Notes: generated from the letters alone by a model not told the origin. Shown: positions 16,793 to 25,974, counted from the first letter of the stretch. The stretch: 64,000 nucleotides of DNA from S015-6 sp964479535 (GCA_964479535.1 CAYZMM010000033.1:3373-67372); one strand, 5' to 3'. Made by a program: numbers and translations.

Positions 16793-18718
16793 TCAGGCCT
16801 TTTTCTCTCGTAGAACGCGACGATCCCCGACGCGAAGGGTAAGGCGTGCCCGGTCAAAGTATTCGAGAAGCGGTATCGTATATTTTCTGGTGGTCTGGCT
16901 CAAGGTCTTGAAGTCGCTTGCCTGGATCTCGCCGTTCTCCTCCAGATGCCGGACCAGCCGGCCCTCGAGGTCCTGCAGCACGGGCACGGTGTAGAAGAGG
17001 TCTTCCGTCACCTTGACGAGTTCCTTCTTCTCCGCGAGGTACTCCAGGAGGGTCCGAAGCCTCGTCTCGTCGCACCCTGTCCTGGCTTCGAGGTCCTTCA
17101 CCGTCGGCGGCATGGTCCCTTCCTCTTCCAGGGTCTCCAGTATCCGGCGGCGCATGGCTTCATCCTGTTCGCTGAGCGCGACCCGGTGCTCCGCGAGTCT
17201 CAATCGATCCTGCTCCACCACGATCTCGCCCTTCCCGGTCAGCCGTCCCACCGTGAAGGCGACGAGCTTCTCGGGGATGGCCTCGCTGAGCTGGCTTCGA
17301 AGCGCCTCCCTGGGCATCCCTTTCTGGTAGGGGCTTGCACGGTGGAACGCCTGCAGCAACCCCAGGATCCGTCCCGAAAGAGCATCCACCGCTTCCGCAG
17401 TCACGTAGGCCTTCTGCTCCGGGTCGAATTCGGCCAGCTCCCCCTTTTCGACGAGCTCTGCGCAGGTAGTAGCCGCCTCGTCGTCCCCGAGCCCGCTCGA
17501 GGCGGCCAGGTCTTTCAAACGACACCCCGCTGCCCCCTGCTTCCAGACGAGATAGCCGGCCATTTCCGCTGGCGACTCGCTTTCGAGCCTTTCGAGCCGG
17601 GGCACCAGTTCCCACCAGTGCTTCGCCTTGTACCTCCGGGCCTGCGGATCCAGGATCACGCCGCCGCCCAGCGTGTGGTTGGTCGAGAAATCGCGCACGA
17701 TGAATCGGTCGCCCATCACCGGGAAGATCGGGCTTTCCACGGCGATCTGAGCCCATCCGGTGCTCCCGGGCTCCATAGCCGCCCTCTGGTCGAGGAACAG
17801 GATTCTGCCGAATACCCTCTCGGTGCCCCAGTGGACCATGATGCGAAACCGGTCCGGAAGCGCCTTCGGCGCGCTGTTGAGGCAATGAAAGGAAGCGTTG
17901 AAGCGATAGGAGGGCGAGAAACGGCCCTGCTCGGCAAGGATCTCCCCTCTCCGGATCGCGGCCTTTTCGATTCCCTGAAGGTTCACCGCGGTCCTCGAGC
18001 CCGCCTCCGCCACCGTTGCCTTCTCGTTGTGTACCTGGATGCCCCGGATCTTGGGTCGGTTCCCCGAGGGAAGAACCTCCACCGTTTCACCGAGGGCGAG
18101 CGTGCCGGAGAGGAGCGTCCCCGTGACGACGGTGCCGAACCCCTTCATGGTGAAGACCCGGTCTATCGGCATCCGGGTGACACCGGAAGCGCTCCTCTCC
18201 CTTGCTTCCCGGGCGGATTGAGCGATCCCTTCGAGGAGAGCGTCTCTTCCTTGCCCTGTGGCGGACGAGAAGGGCAGGATCGGCCTTCCCTCCAGGAACG
18301 TGCCCTGGATCAGTTCCTGCACGTCCTCCAGCGCAAGTTCCAGCATTTCCTCGTCCACGAGGTCCCTCTTGGTCAGCGCCACCAGGCCCGTGCGTACGCC
18401 GAGGAGGCGGCAGATCTCGAGGTGTTCCACCGTCTGGGGCATGACCCCCTCGTCCGCGGCCACGACGAGAAGGACCAGATCGATGCCGCTCGCGCCGGCG
18501 ACCATGTGATCGATGAACCTTTCGTGTCCCGGCACGTCGACGATCCCGAGTCGCAGACCGGACGGGAGCGGCAGGGAGGTGAAGCCCAGTTCGATGGTGA
18601 TGCCCCTCTGCTTCTCCTCTTTCAGCCGGTCCGTATCGACTCCGGTGAGGGCCCTGACGAGGGCTGTCTTCCCGTGATCGATATGACCCGCCGTGCCGAG
18701 GATGACGCGCTTTTCCAT
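16793..18718 (-). CDS. selB: Selenocysteine-specific elongation factor SelB
   Basis: 641-residue GTPase that delivers Sec-tRNA to UGA codons marked by a SECIS hairpin. The G domain shows GTAGHIDHGKTALV (G1), RGITIELGF (G2), DVPGHERF (G3) and TKRD (G4). EF-Tu-like barrels follow, then a winged-helix C-terminal half (about 380-641) binding SECIS RNA. The start is the ATG at 18718 with GAGGGAG upstream; a TTG at 18748 is possible. No selA, selD, tRNA-Sec or clear selenoprotein is seen here. It is divergent from serS, whose product serylates tRNA-Sec. Confidence 0.95.
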   Translation of the reverse strand: MEKRVILGTAGHIDHGKTALVRALTGVDTDRLKEEKQRGITIELGFTSLPLPSGLRLGIVDVPGHERFIDHMVAGASGIDLVLLVVAADEGVMPQTVEHLEICRLLGVRTGLVALTKRDLVDEEMLELALEDVQELIQGTFLEGRPILPFSSATGQGRDALLEGIAQSAREARERSASGVTRMPIDRVFTMKGFGTVVTGTLLSGTLALGETVEVLPSGNRPKIRGIQVHNEKATVAEAGSRTAVNLQGIEKAAIRRGEILAEQGRFSPSYRFNASFHCLNSAPKALPDRFRIMVHWGTERVFGRILFLDQRAAMEPGSTGWAQIAVESPIFPVMGDRFIVRDFSTNHTLGGGVILDPQARRYKAKHWWELVPRLERLESESPAEMAGYLVWKQGAAGCRLKDLAASSGLGDDEAATTCAELVEKGELAEFDPEQKAYVTAEAVDALSGRILGLLQAFHRASPYQKGMPREALRSQLSEAIPEKLVAFTVGRLTGKGEIVVEQDRLRLAEHRVALSEQDEAMRRRILETLEEEGTMPPTVKDLEARTGCDETRLRTLLEYLAEKKELVKVTEDLFYTVPVLQDLEGRLVRHLEENGEIQASDFKTLSQTTRKYTIPLLEYFDRARLTLRVGDRRVLREKKA

Positions 18719-18798
18719 CTTCGGGTGCAACTCCCTCGTGGGTGCCAAGGCACGAGATGTTCGCTGAAATTTGTACGGGCACGGCCGGGTGCGGGGAC

Positions 18799-18830
18799 TG
18801 ATCCCTGACCCCTGATACCCGACCCCTGTA
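18799..18830 (-). repeat. GGGGTC repeat between selB and serS
   Basis: Reverse-strand GGGGTCGGGTATCAGGGGTC units, matching the family at 6504-6540. It sits in the divergent selB/serS promoter region. Confidence 0.55.
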
Positions 18831-18953
18831 CACTATATGCGAGAAGAACCGCGAAAGGAAGTGTCCGCGGGGACTCCATTTGACGCTGTCTTACCCGCGT
18901 GCTAGGTAGGGATGGTTCGTTCCCGCTTGTCATCGGAAAGGAAACGGCAGCCC

Positions 18954-20234
18954 ATGCTGGATGCGAAATGGCTCAGAGAAAACCGCGATGCTGCCGAGCG
19001 AGGGCTGGCGACACGGGGGGAGGAGGCCCCCCTGGGCGCCTTCGAGCAGCTGGACGCCAGGCGCAGGGGCCTGCTCAGGGAGGTGGAGGAACTCAAGGAG
19101 CTTCGCAATCGCGTTTCGGAAGAGATCGGCGCCATGAAGAAGGAGGGAAAGGACGCCTCTCTGAAGGTGAAGGGCATGCGGGAGGTGGGCAGCCAGATCA
19201 AGAAGATCGAGAAAGATCTTGCCTCCGTCGAGGAGGACCTACAGACCGTACTGTTGAAAATCCCGAACGTGCCCCATGCGACCGTTCCGGTCGGTAGCGA
19301 CAGCGACGACAACCCGGAAATCCGCAAATGGGGGACGCCTCCGAGCTTCTCTTTTCCGCCGAAGAATCACTGGGACCTGGGCGAGGATCTGGGGATTCTC
19401 GATTTCGGCCGTGCGTCCAAGATCGCGGGCGCCCGGTTTGCCTTGTACAAGGGGCCGGGGGCGCTGCTGGAGAGAGCCCTGATCAACTTCATGCTGGACA
19501 TCCACACGCGGGAGCACGGCTACGAGGAGGTCTTGCCTCCCTTCCTTGCGCACCGTCGAAGCTTCCTCGGAACGGGCAACCTGCCGAAATTCGAGGAAGA
19601 CCTGTTTCACATTTCCGACAGCGACTACTACCTGGTTCCCACGGCCGAGGTGCCGGTCACGAACATCCACCGGGACGAGATCCTGCCGGGGGGCGATCTT
19701 CCCATCCGGTACGTGGCCTACACGCCCTGCTTTCGGAGAGAGGCCGGCTCCCACGGACAGGATACGCGCGGGCTGATCCGTCTCCACCAGTTCAACAAGG
19801 TCGAGTTGGTCAAGTTCGTCGAGCCGGAGAGCTCCTACGACGAGCTGGAGTCCCTGACGCGGAATGCGGAAGAGATCCTGCAGCGTCTCGGAATCCACTA
19901 CAGGGTGGTGGTGCTCTGCACGGGAGACATGGGATTCAGCGCGGCCAAGACCTATGACATCGAGGTCTGGCTCCCCGGGCAGGGCCGGTTCCGGGAAATC
20001 TCGTCCTGCAGCAACTTCGAGGACTTCCAGGCCCGTCGTGCCGCCATCCGGTATCGGCCGGGAGGAAAGGGAAAGGCAAGGCTCGTCCACACCCTGAACG
20101 GCTCCGGCCTGGCTGTGGGGCGGACCGTTGTGGCCATCCTGGAGAATTGTCAGCAGGAAGACGGGAGCGTCGAGATTCCGGAGGCTCTCCGGCCTTACAT
20201 GCATGGAATCGAGAAGATAGCTGTTCGTTCGTGA
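18954..20234 (+). CDS. serS: Seryl-tRNA synthetase
   Basis: 426-residue class II synthetase charging tRNA-Ser and tRNA-Sec. The N-terminal coiled-coil arm (about 1-110) is followed by the catalytic core: motif 2 with FRREAGSHGQDTRGLIR, then SSCSNFEDFQARR, and motif 3 at NGSGLAVGRTVVAILEN. The start MLDAKWLREN is the usual SerRS beginning; an in-frame ATG at 18912 would add 14 atypical residues. Divergent from selB. Confidence 0.96.
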   Translation: MLDAKWLRENRDAAERGLATRGEEAPLGAFEQLDARRRGLLREVEELKELRNRVSEEIGAMKKEGKDASLKVKGMREVGSQIKKIEKDLASVEEDLQTVLLKIPNVPHATVPVGSDSDDNPEIRKWGTPPSFSFPPKNHWDLGEDLGILDFGRASKIAGARFALYKGPGALLERALINFMLDIHTREHGYEEVLPPFLAHRRSFLGTGNLPKFEEDLFHISDSDYYLVPTAEVPVTNIHRDEILPGGDLPIRYVAYTPCFRREAGSHGQDTRGLIRLHQFNKVELVKFVEPESSYDELESLTRNAEEILQRLGIHYRVVVLCTGDMGFSAAKTYDIEVWLPGQGRFREISSCSNFEDFQARRAAIRYRPGGKGKARLVHTLNGSGLAVGRTVVAILENCQQEDGSVEIPEALRPYMHGIEKIAVRS

Positions 20235-20265
20235 CCGTCGCCTTCCGTTCCTTCGACACGAATAC

Positions 20266-20586
20266 CTACCTTTCCAGCGGGCTGTTGTCGGGCAATAACA
20301 TCCGGACCGCCTCATCGAGCTGTTCCGCCGTGCCGACCAGGTTGAGCCGGTCCGAAGGATCCAGAATCGTGGACACTTCCGGGTTCGTCAGGATGCGACC
20401 GTCCCCCTTCTTGATCGCCAGGATGGTGGTGCCCGTCCGCTTCCGGATGGCGGACTCGTGGATGCTCTTGCCGATGACTTCGGCGTTCTCCGGCAGCTCG
20501 ATCTCTTCGAGCCGGATCTCCAGGTCGGTGCCGCAGGCCATGGTCACCGGGCACAGCACCCAGTAACCGATCGTGCCTGCAATCAT
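20266..20586 (-). pseudogene. Potassium-channel remnant: TM1 joined to RCK_C
   Basis: The C-terminal 85 or so residues are a clear RCK_C (TrkA-C) domain (EIELPENAEVIGKSIHES, ILTNPEVSTILDPSDRL). Ahead of it, and continuing in frame upstream to about 20652, is a hydrophobic segment resembling the first helix of two-TM Kch/MthK channels (LLLIMIAGTIGYWVL). The pore helix, TM2 and the RCK_N domain are missing at the junction, implying an in-frame internal deletion of roughly 240 residues. The upstream hydrophobic part has no standard start codon; the first ATG (20586) lies inside the helix and lacks a ribosome-binding site. Probably a decayed channel, though expression of a small membrane-anchored RCK_C protein cannot be excluded. 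Confidence 0.6.
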
Positions 20587-20632
20587 GATCAGCAGCAGGA
20601 CGACGAGGGGAAGCCGCAGCTTGACGAGTGGG

Positions 20633-20764
20633 TCAGTGCGAATACTTCCTCTCGCCCCGGGTCACGCGCAAGACCTGTTTGGTCCTCTTTCTGCGCAACT
20701 TTGCCTTCAAGCGATTCGTCTTGTTTCGCTTCTTTCCGGAAGGCTTCTTTCCGGGCTGGGCCAT
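20633..20764 (-). CDS. Small Lys/Arg-rich protein, 43 residues
   Basis: Short frame beginning MAQPGKKPSGKKRNKTNR and ending GERKYSH. A strong ribosome-binding site (GAGGGAGAG) lies five bases before the ATG. About 20 of 43 residues are Lys or Arg, predicted helical in the middle (RLKAKLRRKRTKQ). It resembles small ribosome- or nucleic-acid-associated basic proteins, but I do not recognise the family. It lies immediately upstream of the channel remnant on the same strand. Confidence 0.6.
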   Translation of the reverse strand: MAQPGKKPSGKKRNKTNRLKAKLRRKRTKQVLRVTRGERKYSH

Positions 20765-20915
20765 GGAATCTCTCCCTCAAACACGATCATCAGCTCTATG
20801 GGCAGGTTGTGGTCACACAGACAATCTGTAAGCATACCGGAAACCGACGAGGCCGTCCAGCGGGTCCTCATCTACGGAAATCCTTCGGAGAGAACCCAGG
20901 TGCCCGGACTTCGCA

Positions 20916-21239
20916 TCAATTGCCGTACACGAGGATTGTGTACTTGGAGTAGACGAGGAACAAGGTTTCCGAGTAGTGATCCACATGGGTGATTCTCGTG
21001 ATGTTCGCCTCTCTGGCCGCCGTTTCGATGCTGCAATCCCCTCTTGCGTAGATCCCGAGGAACGATTCGCATGAACCTTTGCCCAGCTTCCTGCCGAGAA
21101 GGTTCGGCGTGGCCTCCTCCGGGCCCTTGACATCCATGTAAACGAAACCGTAGACGGGTGCCTTCGACGGCATGCATCCGCAAATACACAGCAGGCAAAT
21201 GCATGCGAGAAGCGCGGGCAGATGATAGAGCTTCATCAT
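20916..21239 (-). CDS. TRL-like family lipoprotein
   Basis: 107-residue predicted lipoprotein with a signal peptide ending in the lipobox-like CICGC (about residue 21). The mature part matches the TRL-like (tRNA-associated locus) family: YMDVKGPEEATPNLLG, a GSCESFLGIYARGDCSIE core and the closing THVDHYSETLFLVYSKYTI. Function unknown. ATG at 21239 (or the adjacent 21236) has AGGAGGAG directly upstream. It is divergent from hcp. Confidence 0.8.
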   Translation of the reverse strand: MMKLYHLPALLACICLLCICGCMPSKAPVYGFVYMDVKGPEEATPNLLGRKLGKGSCESFLGIYARGDCSIETAAREANITRITHVDHYSETLFLVYSKYTILVYGN

Positions 21240-21620
21240 CGTCTCCTCCTTTCGGCTTGGGTCGATTCGCTTTCCCTCCGGCGACGGAACGGTCCCGCCG
21301 GAGAAGAGTTCTATCGGTTTTTCCCGAAACAGGCAACCTCGTCCCATTGAGCCGGATCAGGGATATTTCGCATCCAAAAGGGCATCATTCCTTCCCAGTT
21401 CCGAACCGAAGGCCGGATTCACGGGGTCGGGCCGTGAACAGGAAATAAATCAAAAAAATCAGCCTTCTTAACCTAGATCAAGGAAGCCGTACCCCGGAAG
21501 GTGTATCCTGAGGGAAAAGATGGGACAGCAGGGACGGACATGCTGGACCGAAAAAGGAACCCCGTGCCCCGACGAGGGGGCGCGGAGGGAGAAACCCGGA
21601 AAGGAAGGGAGGAGAACACC
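21240..21620. other. Divergent intergenic region before hcp
   Basis: 381 bases between the TRL-like lipoprotein and hcp, with an AT-rich patch at about 21440-21470 contrasting with GC-rich surroundings. No gene seen; it holds the candidate activator site and -10 element annotated separately. Confidence 0.6.
21468..21509 (+). promoter_or_regulatory. Candidate FNR/CRP-family (HcpR-like) site and -10 before hcp
   Basis: TTAACCTAGATCAA (21468-21481) resembles the TTGATnnnnATCAA consensus of CRP/FNR regulators, including HcpR, which controls hcp in sulfate reducers. A TATCCT -10 lies at 21504-21509. With a start site near 21516 the box centre is about -41.5, the class II activator position. The left half-site matches poorly, so this is a candidate only. 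Confidence 0.4.
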
Positions 21621-23252
21621 ATGTTCTGTAACCAGTGTGAGCAGACAGCCAAGGGCGAAGGGTGCACCAAGGTAGGCGTATGCGGCAAGCAGCCGGACGT
21701 GGCGGCCCTGCAGGATCTTCTCACTCATGCGGTCAAGGGACTGGCCGTCGTTGCGGTGGAGGGCCGCAAGGTGGGTGTGAAGGACCGTGAGGCGGACGTC
21801 TTTGCCTGCGAAGCGATCTTCTCGACCCTCACCAACGTGGACTTCGATCCGGACCGATTCGTTTCCCTGGTCCGCCGGTGTGTGGAGTTGAGGAAGGGAC
21901 TCGCCGAGAAGGTAGAGGCGGCCGGGGGCAAGGCCGACTTTGCCGAAGGGCCCGCCGCATTCGAGCCTGCGTCGACCCGGGAGGAGATGGTCAAGCAGGG
22001 AGAGGAGGTCGGCTTCCGGGTGGAGCCGGACATCGATCCGGACATCCGTTCGCTGCAGGAAATCCTGATCTACGGAATCCGGGGCGTGGCGGCTTACGCG
22101 GACCACGCACAGATTCTCGGCCAGGAGGACGAGGCCGTGTACGACTTCATTCATGAGGGTATGGCCGCGACCTTGAGAAAGGACCTGAGCCTGGACGACT
22201 GGGTCGGCCTGGTTCTGAAATGCGGTGAGATCAACCTCCGAGCCATGGAGCTGCTGGATGCGGCCAACACCGGCGCCTACGGCCATCCCGTGCCCACGTC
22301 GGTGCCTCTGGGCGCGAAGAAGGGGAAGGCGATCCTGGTTTCCGGTCACGATCTGAAGGATCTGGAGGAGATCCTCGAGCAGAGTAAGGGGAAGGGCGTC
22401 AATGTGTACACACACGGTGAGATGCTGCCCTGCCACGGATATCCGGAGTTGAAGAAGTACTCCCACTTCTACGGCCATTACGGGACCGCGTGGCAGAACC
22501 AGGCCAGAGAGTTCGACGCCTTTCCGGGCGCCATCCTGATGACCACCAACTGCATCCAGAAGCCGAAGGATTCGTACGCGGACAGGATTTTCACGTCGGG
22601 CCTCGTGGGCTGGCCGGGGGTCACACACATCGCGGGCCGCGACTTCTCTCCCGTCATCGAGAAGGCCCTCGCCATGCCCGGCTTTGCCGAGGATACGGAC
22701 GCCGGTTCGGTCATGGTGGGTTTTGCGCGAAACGCGGTGATGGGGGTCGCAGACAAGGTCATCGAGGCGGTGAAGGGCGGGGCGATTCGCCACTTCTTCC
22801 TCGTAGGCGGGTGTGACGGGGCCAAGCCGGGGCGGGACTACTACACCGAGTTCGTCGAGAAGGTCCCGGAGGACTGCGTGGTCCTGACCCTTGCGTGCGG
22901 GAAGTTCAGGTTCTTCGACAAGCAGCTCGGGGACATCGGCGGCATACCGAGACTGCTCGATGTGGGGCAGTGCAACGATGCTTACTCGGCGGTCCAGATC
23001 GCGGTTGCCCTTTCCAAGGCCTTCGACGTGGGGGTTAACGAGCTGCCCCTTTCCATGGTCTTGTCCTGGTACGAACAGAAGGCGGTGGCCATCCTGCTCA
23101 CACTGCTGCATCTGGGCATCAAAGGAATCCGGCTGGGGCCCAGCCTGCCCGCTTTCATCACGCCGAACGTGCTCGATGTGCTGGTCAAGAACTTCGACAT
23201 CAAGCCGATCAGCACGCCGGAGGAGGATCTCAAGGCAGCGCTGGCCGCCTAG
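21621..23252 (+). CDS. hcp: Hybrid-cluster protein (hydroxylamine/NO reductase)
   Basis: 543-residue cytoplasmic Hcp with a [4Fe-4S] cluster and a hybrid Fe-S-O cluster, implicated in NO reduction and nitrosative-stress defence. The N-terminal cysteine set MFCNQCEQTAKGEGC...GVCGK is the anaerobe-type motif. Downstream hybrid-cluster ligand regions include HGEMLPCHGYPEL, TTNCIQKP, GGCDG and LACGKFRF. GGGAGGAG precedes the ATG; a longer frame from 21501 has no coding character. First gene of hcp-HD-ferredoxin. Confidence 0.96.
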   Translation: MFCNQCEQTAKGEGCTKVGVCGKQPDVAALQDLLTHAVKGLAVVAVEGRKVGVKDREADVFACEAIFSTLTNVDFDPDRFVSLVRRCVELRKGLAEKVEAAGGKADFAEGPAAFEPASTREEMVKQGEEVGFRVEPDIDPDIRSLQEILIYGIRGVAAYADHAQILGQEDEAVYDFIHEGMAATLRKDLSLDDWVGLVLKCGEINLRAMELLDAANTGAYGHPVPTSVPLGAKKGKAILVSGHDLKDLEEILEQSKGKGVNVYTHGEMLPCHGYPELKKYSHFYGHYGTAWQNQAREFDAFPGAILMTTNCIQKPKDSYADRIFTSGLVGWPGVTHIAGRDFSPVIEKALAMPGFAEDTDAGSVMVGFARNAVMGVADKVIEAVKGGAIRHFFLVGGCDGAKPGRDYYTEFVEKVPEDCVVLTLACGKFRFFDKQLGDIGGIPRLLDVGQCNDAYSAVQIAVALSKAFDVGVNELPLSMVLSWYEQKAVAILLTLLHLGIKGIRLGPSLPAFITPNVLDVLVKNFDIKPISTPEEDLKAALAA

Positions 23253-23278
23253 AAACCCTTTCGAAGGAGCAGAGACGA

Positions 23279-24040
23279 ATGAAGTGCCCCGGACAGGACA
23301 GCAGAAACTGGAAGCCCGGAGACATCTTCGAAATGCCTTGCCCCAAGTGCGGGGGGGTGGTGGAGTTCTTCAAGGATGAGCCGGTCCGCAGGTGCAAGGC
23401 CTGCGGACACCGGTTCGTCAATCCGAAGATGGACTTCGGCTGTGCCGCGTACTGCAAGTTCGCCGAGCAGTGCCTGGGTGACATGCCCCCGGAGCTTCTG
23501 GCAAAACGCAAGGACCTCCTCAAGGACCGTGTCGCCGTGGAGATGAAGCGATATTTCAAGATGGATTTCAAGCGGATCGGCCATGCGACAAAGGTGGCAC
23601 GATACGCGGAGAGAATAGCCAACAAGGAGGGGGGTGCCCTAGCAGTGGTCTTGTGCGCGGCTTACCTGCACGACATCGGGATCAAGGAAGCGGAGAGGAA
23701 GCACGGCAGCACGGCGGCCCGTCATCAGGAAGCGGAGGGACCGGTCGTGGCGAGGGAGATGCTGGAGAGGTTGGGAGCGGACGAGGAACTCGTGGAGGAA
23801 GTCTGCGACATCGTTGGCCACCATCATCATCCTCGACCCGATGAGACGGCCAATTTCAAGGCGGTATACGATGCGGATCTGATCGTAAACATGGAGGAGA
23901 AGCAGGAAGACTCTCCGACCGACCCGGAAAAGCTCGCCTACTGGATCGACGAGGCGTTCCTCACCCCGAGCGGACGGGAGCTGGCAGGAGAGGTTCTGCT
24001 CTCCCGGGAGAATCCCGAAGGGGTGAAGAGCGCGATGTGA
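23279..24040 (+). CDS. Zinc-ribbon HD-domain phosphohydrolase
   Basis: 253 residues. An N-terminal zinc ribbon (CPKCGG...CKACGHRF) and a further Cys cluster (CAAYCKFAEQC) precede an HD domain with YLHDIGI and the downstream HHHH stretch, fitting metal-dependent phosphohydrolases. Substrate unknown; related HDIG proteins are common beside hcp in anaerobes. It lies 26 bases after hcp, so one operon. The Cys-rich head suggests a redox- or metal-sensing role (inference). Confidence 0.8.
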   Translation: MKCPGQDSRNWKPGDIFEMPCPKCGGVVEFFKDEPVRRCKACGHRFVNPKMDFGCAAYCKFAEQCLGDMPPELLAKRKDLLKDRVAVEMKRYFKMDFKRIGHATKVARYAERIANKEGGALAVVLCAAYLHDIGIKEAERKHGSTAARHQEAEGPVVAREMLERLGADEELVEEVCDIVGHHHHPRPDETANFKAVYDADLIVNMEEKQEDSPTDPEKLAYWIDEAFLTPSGRELAGEVLLSRENPEGVKSAM

Positions 24041-24077
24041 TCCGCGGGTGGTGTGTTGAAGGAACAAGGAGCAAACC

Positions 24078-24839
24078 ATGAAGAAGGTCATGAGAAAGAT
24101 CATCGAGATCGACGAAGAACGCTGCAACGGATGCGGTGAATGCGTTCCCGCCTGTGCGGAAGGGGCCATCCAGGTCATCGACGGCAAGGCGAAGCTGGTC
24201 GCCGACAAGTACTGCGACGGCCTGGGCGCCTGTCTGGGGGACTGCCCGATGGACGCTCTTCGGGTGGTGGACCGGGAGGCGGAGGAGTTCGACGAGACGG
24301 CTGTGGAAGAGTACTTGAAGACGATGGAGAAGCCCGAAGAGGCTGCTGATGAGACCATGGCCTGTGGATGTCCTTCCACGCAGGTCCGGAGCTTCGAGAA
24401 GGGGAAGTCCTGCCCGAGCGCAAGCCCGGTTGCAGTGCCTGCAGGCGGAGGCGATTCGGCCCTGACCCACTGGCCGATCCAGATCCGGTTGATTCCGCCC
24501 ACGGCCCCCTTCCTGAAAGGAGCCGACCTGCTCGTACTCGCCGACTGTGTCGGGGGTGCGTACGCAGGACTCCACAGGGACCTGATGAAGGGCAGGGTGG
24601 TGATGATGGGATGCCCGAAGCTCGACGATGCCGAAGCCTACATCGAGAAGTTCACGGAGGTCTTCGACACGGCGAAGCCCCGCAGCATCACCATCGCCAT
24701 GATGGAGGTGCCCTGCTGTTCCGGCCTCGTGCACATCGTGAAGGAGGCCCTGAAGGCGTCCCGGGAGACCATCCCGGTGGAAGAGGTCGTCTTCAGCATC
24801 CGCGGGGAACGGCTGGAGAGTCTGAAGGCTTCGGCCTGA
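24078..24839 (+). CDS. Di-[4Fe-4S] ferredoxin-type protein, probable Hcp partner
   Basis: 253 residues. The N-terminal half has two cluster motifs, CNGCGECVPAC and CDGLGACLGDCP; the second is spaced atypically. A C-terminal domain carries further conserved-looking cysteines (ACGCPS, LADCVGG, MGCPKL, VPCCSGL). Third gene of the hcp operon, so it most likely shuttles electrons to Hcp, as Hcr does in enterobacteria (inference from context). No signal peptide. Confidence 0.82.
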   Translation: MKKVMRKIIEIDEERCNGCGECVPACAEGAIQVIDGKAKLVADKYCDGLGACLGDCPMDALRVVDREAEEFDETAVEEYLKTMEKPEEAADETMACGCPSTQVRSFEKGKSCPSASPVAVPAGGGDSALTHWPIQIRLIPPTAPFLKGADLLVLADCVGGAYAGLHRDLMKGRVVMMGCPKLDDAEAYIEKFTEVFDTAKPRSITIAMMEVPCCSGLVHIVKEALKASRETIPVEEVVFSIRGERLESLKASA

Positions 24840-24840
24840 A

Positions 24841-24902
24841 GAAAGGTGAAAGGTCAAAGGACAAAGGTAAAAGGCCCTGCCTCCCCCAGGGGTGGACAGG
24901 GC
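24841..24902. repeat. GAAAGG-type intergenic repeat (copy 2)
   Basis: GAAAGGTGAAAGGTCAAAGG followed by GGCCCTGCCTCCCCCAGGGGTGGACAGG, matching the order of elements at 7114-7170. It lies between the convergent ends of the hcp and cyd operons. Confidence 0.6.
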
Positions 24903-24951
24903 CGAAAGCCAGGCCTCGGGTGAATCACATCGATAGGGCTGAACGCGTCTT

Positions 24952-25974
24952 TCAGTAGGCTTCCTGTGCCAGCTCCTCTGCTGTCACCTTTTCCTTGAAC
25001 ATGACGTAGACCCAGGTCTGGTAGGCGATCACGATCGGAACGAAGATCAGGGTTACGACCAGCATGATCTTCAGGGTCAGCGGCGTCGAGGCCGAGTTGA
25101 AGGCCGTGAGGTTGTATTCCGCATTCAGGGAGGAGGGGAGCATGACCGGATAGAGCCCGATTACGCCGAAAAGGGTGCATCCCACGATCGTGAGGCTGGA
25201 GGCGAACCATGCCTTCCAGCAGGCCGCCTTCGCGAGAAAGACGCGCATGAGCAGCAGGCACGCCACTGCGATCAGGGGTACCGCGAGGAGGGCAGGTGTT
25301 TGGACGTAGTTGTTCCAGAGCCCCGTGTAGAACTTCGTGGCTCCGAGGAAGACGACGGCCACCAGGAGCAGCACAGGCCAGAGCTTCTTCGCGACGGACA
25401 GGGACCGGTCGTGAAGATCCCCTTCCGCCTTGATCGCCTGCCATATCGCCCCGTGTACGAGGAAGAGCAGGACGAAGACAGCGCCGGTCAACAGCCCGTA
25501 GGGGTTCAACAGCGTGAGTAGGGTGCCGTGGTATACGCCCTCCCCGTCGATCGGAATCCCCCGAAAGATGTTGCCGAAGGCGACGCCCAGGAGAAGGGCG
25601 GGCAGGAAGCTGCCGAGAAAGGTGCCCAGATCCCAGACGGTCCGCCACCGGGGGGTGTCCACCTGGTTCCTGAACTCGAGCGAGACCGCACGGAAGATCA
25701 GGGCGAAGAGCAAGAGCATGAGCGCGGAGTAGAGGGAGCTGAACATGACGGCGTACATGAGGGGAAATGCCGCAAACGTGACCCCCCCGGCCGTGATGAG
25801 CCAGACCTCGTTCCCGTCCCAGAAGGGCCCGAGACTCTGATACATGGCGCGTTTCTCTTCGTTGTTCCTTGCCAGGAAGGGCATGAGCATGCCCACCCCG
25901 AAATCGAAACCGTCCAGCATGAAGTAGACGGCCCACAGAACACCCCAAAGCACGAACCAGATCGTTTCCAGCAT
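24952..25974 (-). CDS. cydB: Cytochrome bd quinol oxidase subunit II
   Basis: 340-residue membrane protein, partner of CydA in the high-affinity quinol:O2 oxidoreductase. The start METIWFVLWGVLWAVYFMLDGFDFGVG is the classic CydB beginning, and QSLGPFWDGNEVWLI is the conserved loop. About eight helices; normal length. It follows cydA by 34 bases and ends the fur-led operon. In an anaerobe this would scavenge oxygen. Confidence 0.96.
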   Translation of the reverse strand: MLETIWFVLWGVLWAVYFMLDGFDFGVGMLMPFLARNNEEKRAMYQSLGPFWDGNEVWLITAGGVTFAAFPLMYAVMFSSLYSALMLLLFALIFRAVSLEFRNQVDTPRWRTVWDLGTFLGSFLPALLLGVAFGNIFRGIPIDGEGVYHGTLLTLLNPYGLLTGAVFVLLFLVHGAIWQAIKAEGDLHDRSLSVAKKLWPVLLLVAVVFLGATKFYTGLWNNYVQTPALLAVPLIAVACLLLMRVFLAKAACWKAWFASSLTIVGCTLFGVIGLYPVMLPSSLNAEYNLTAFNSASTPLTLKIMLVVTLIFVPIVIAYQTWVYVMFKEKVTAEELAQEAY

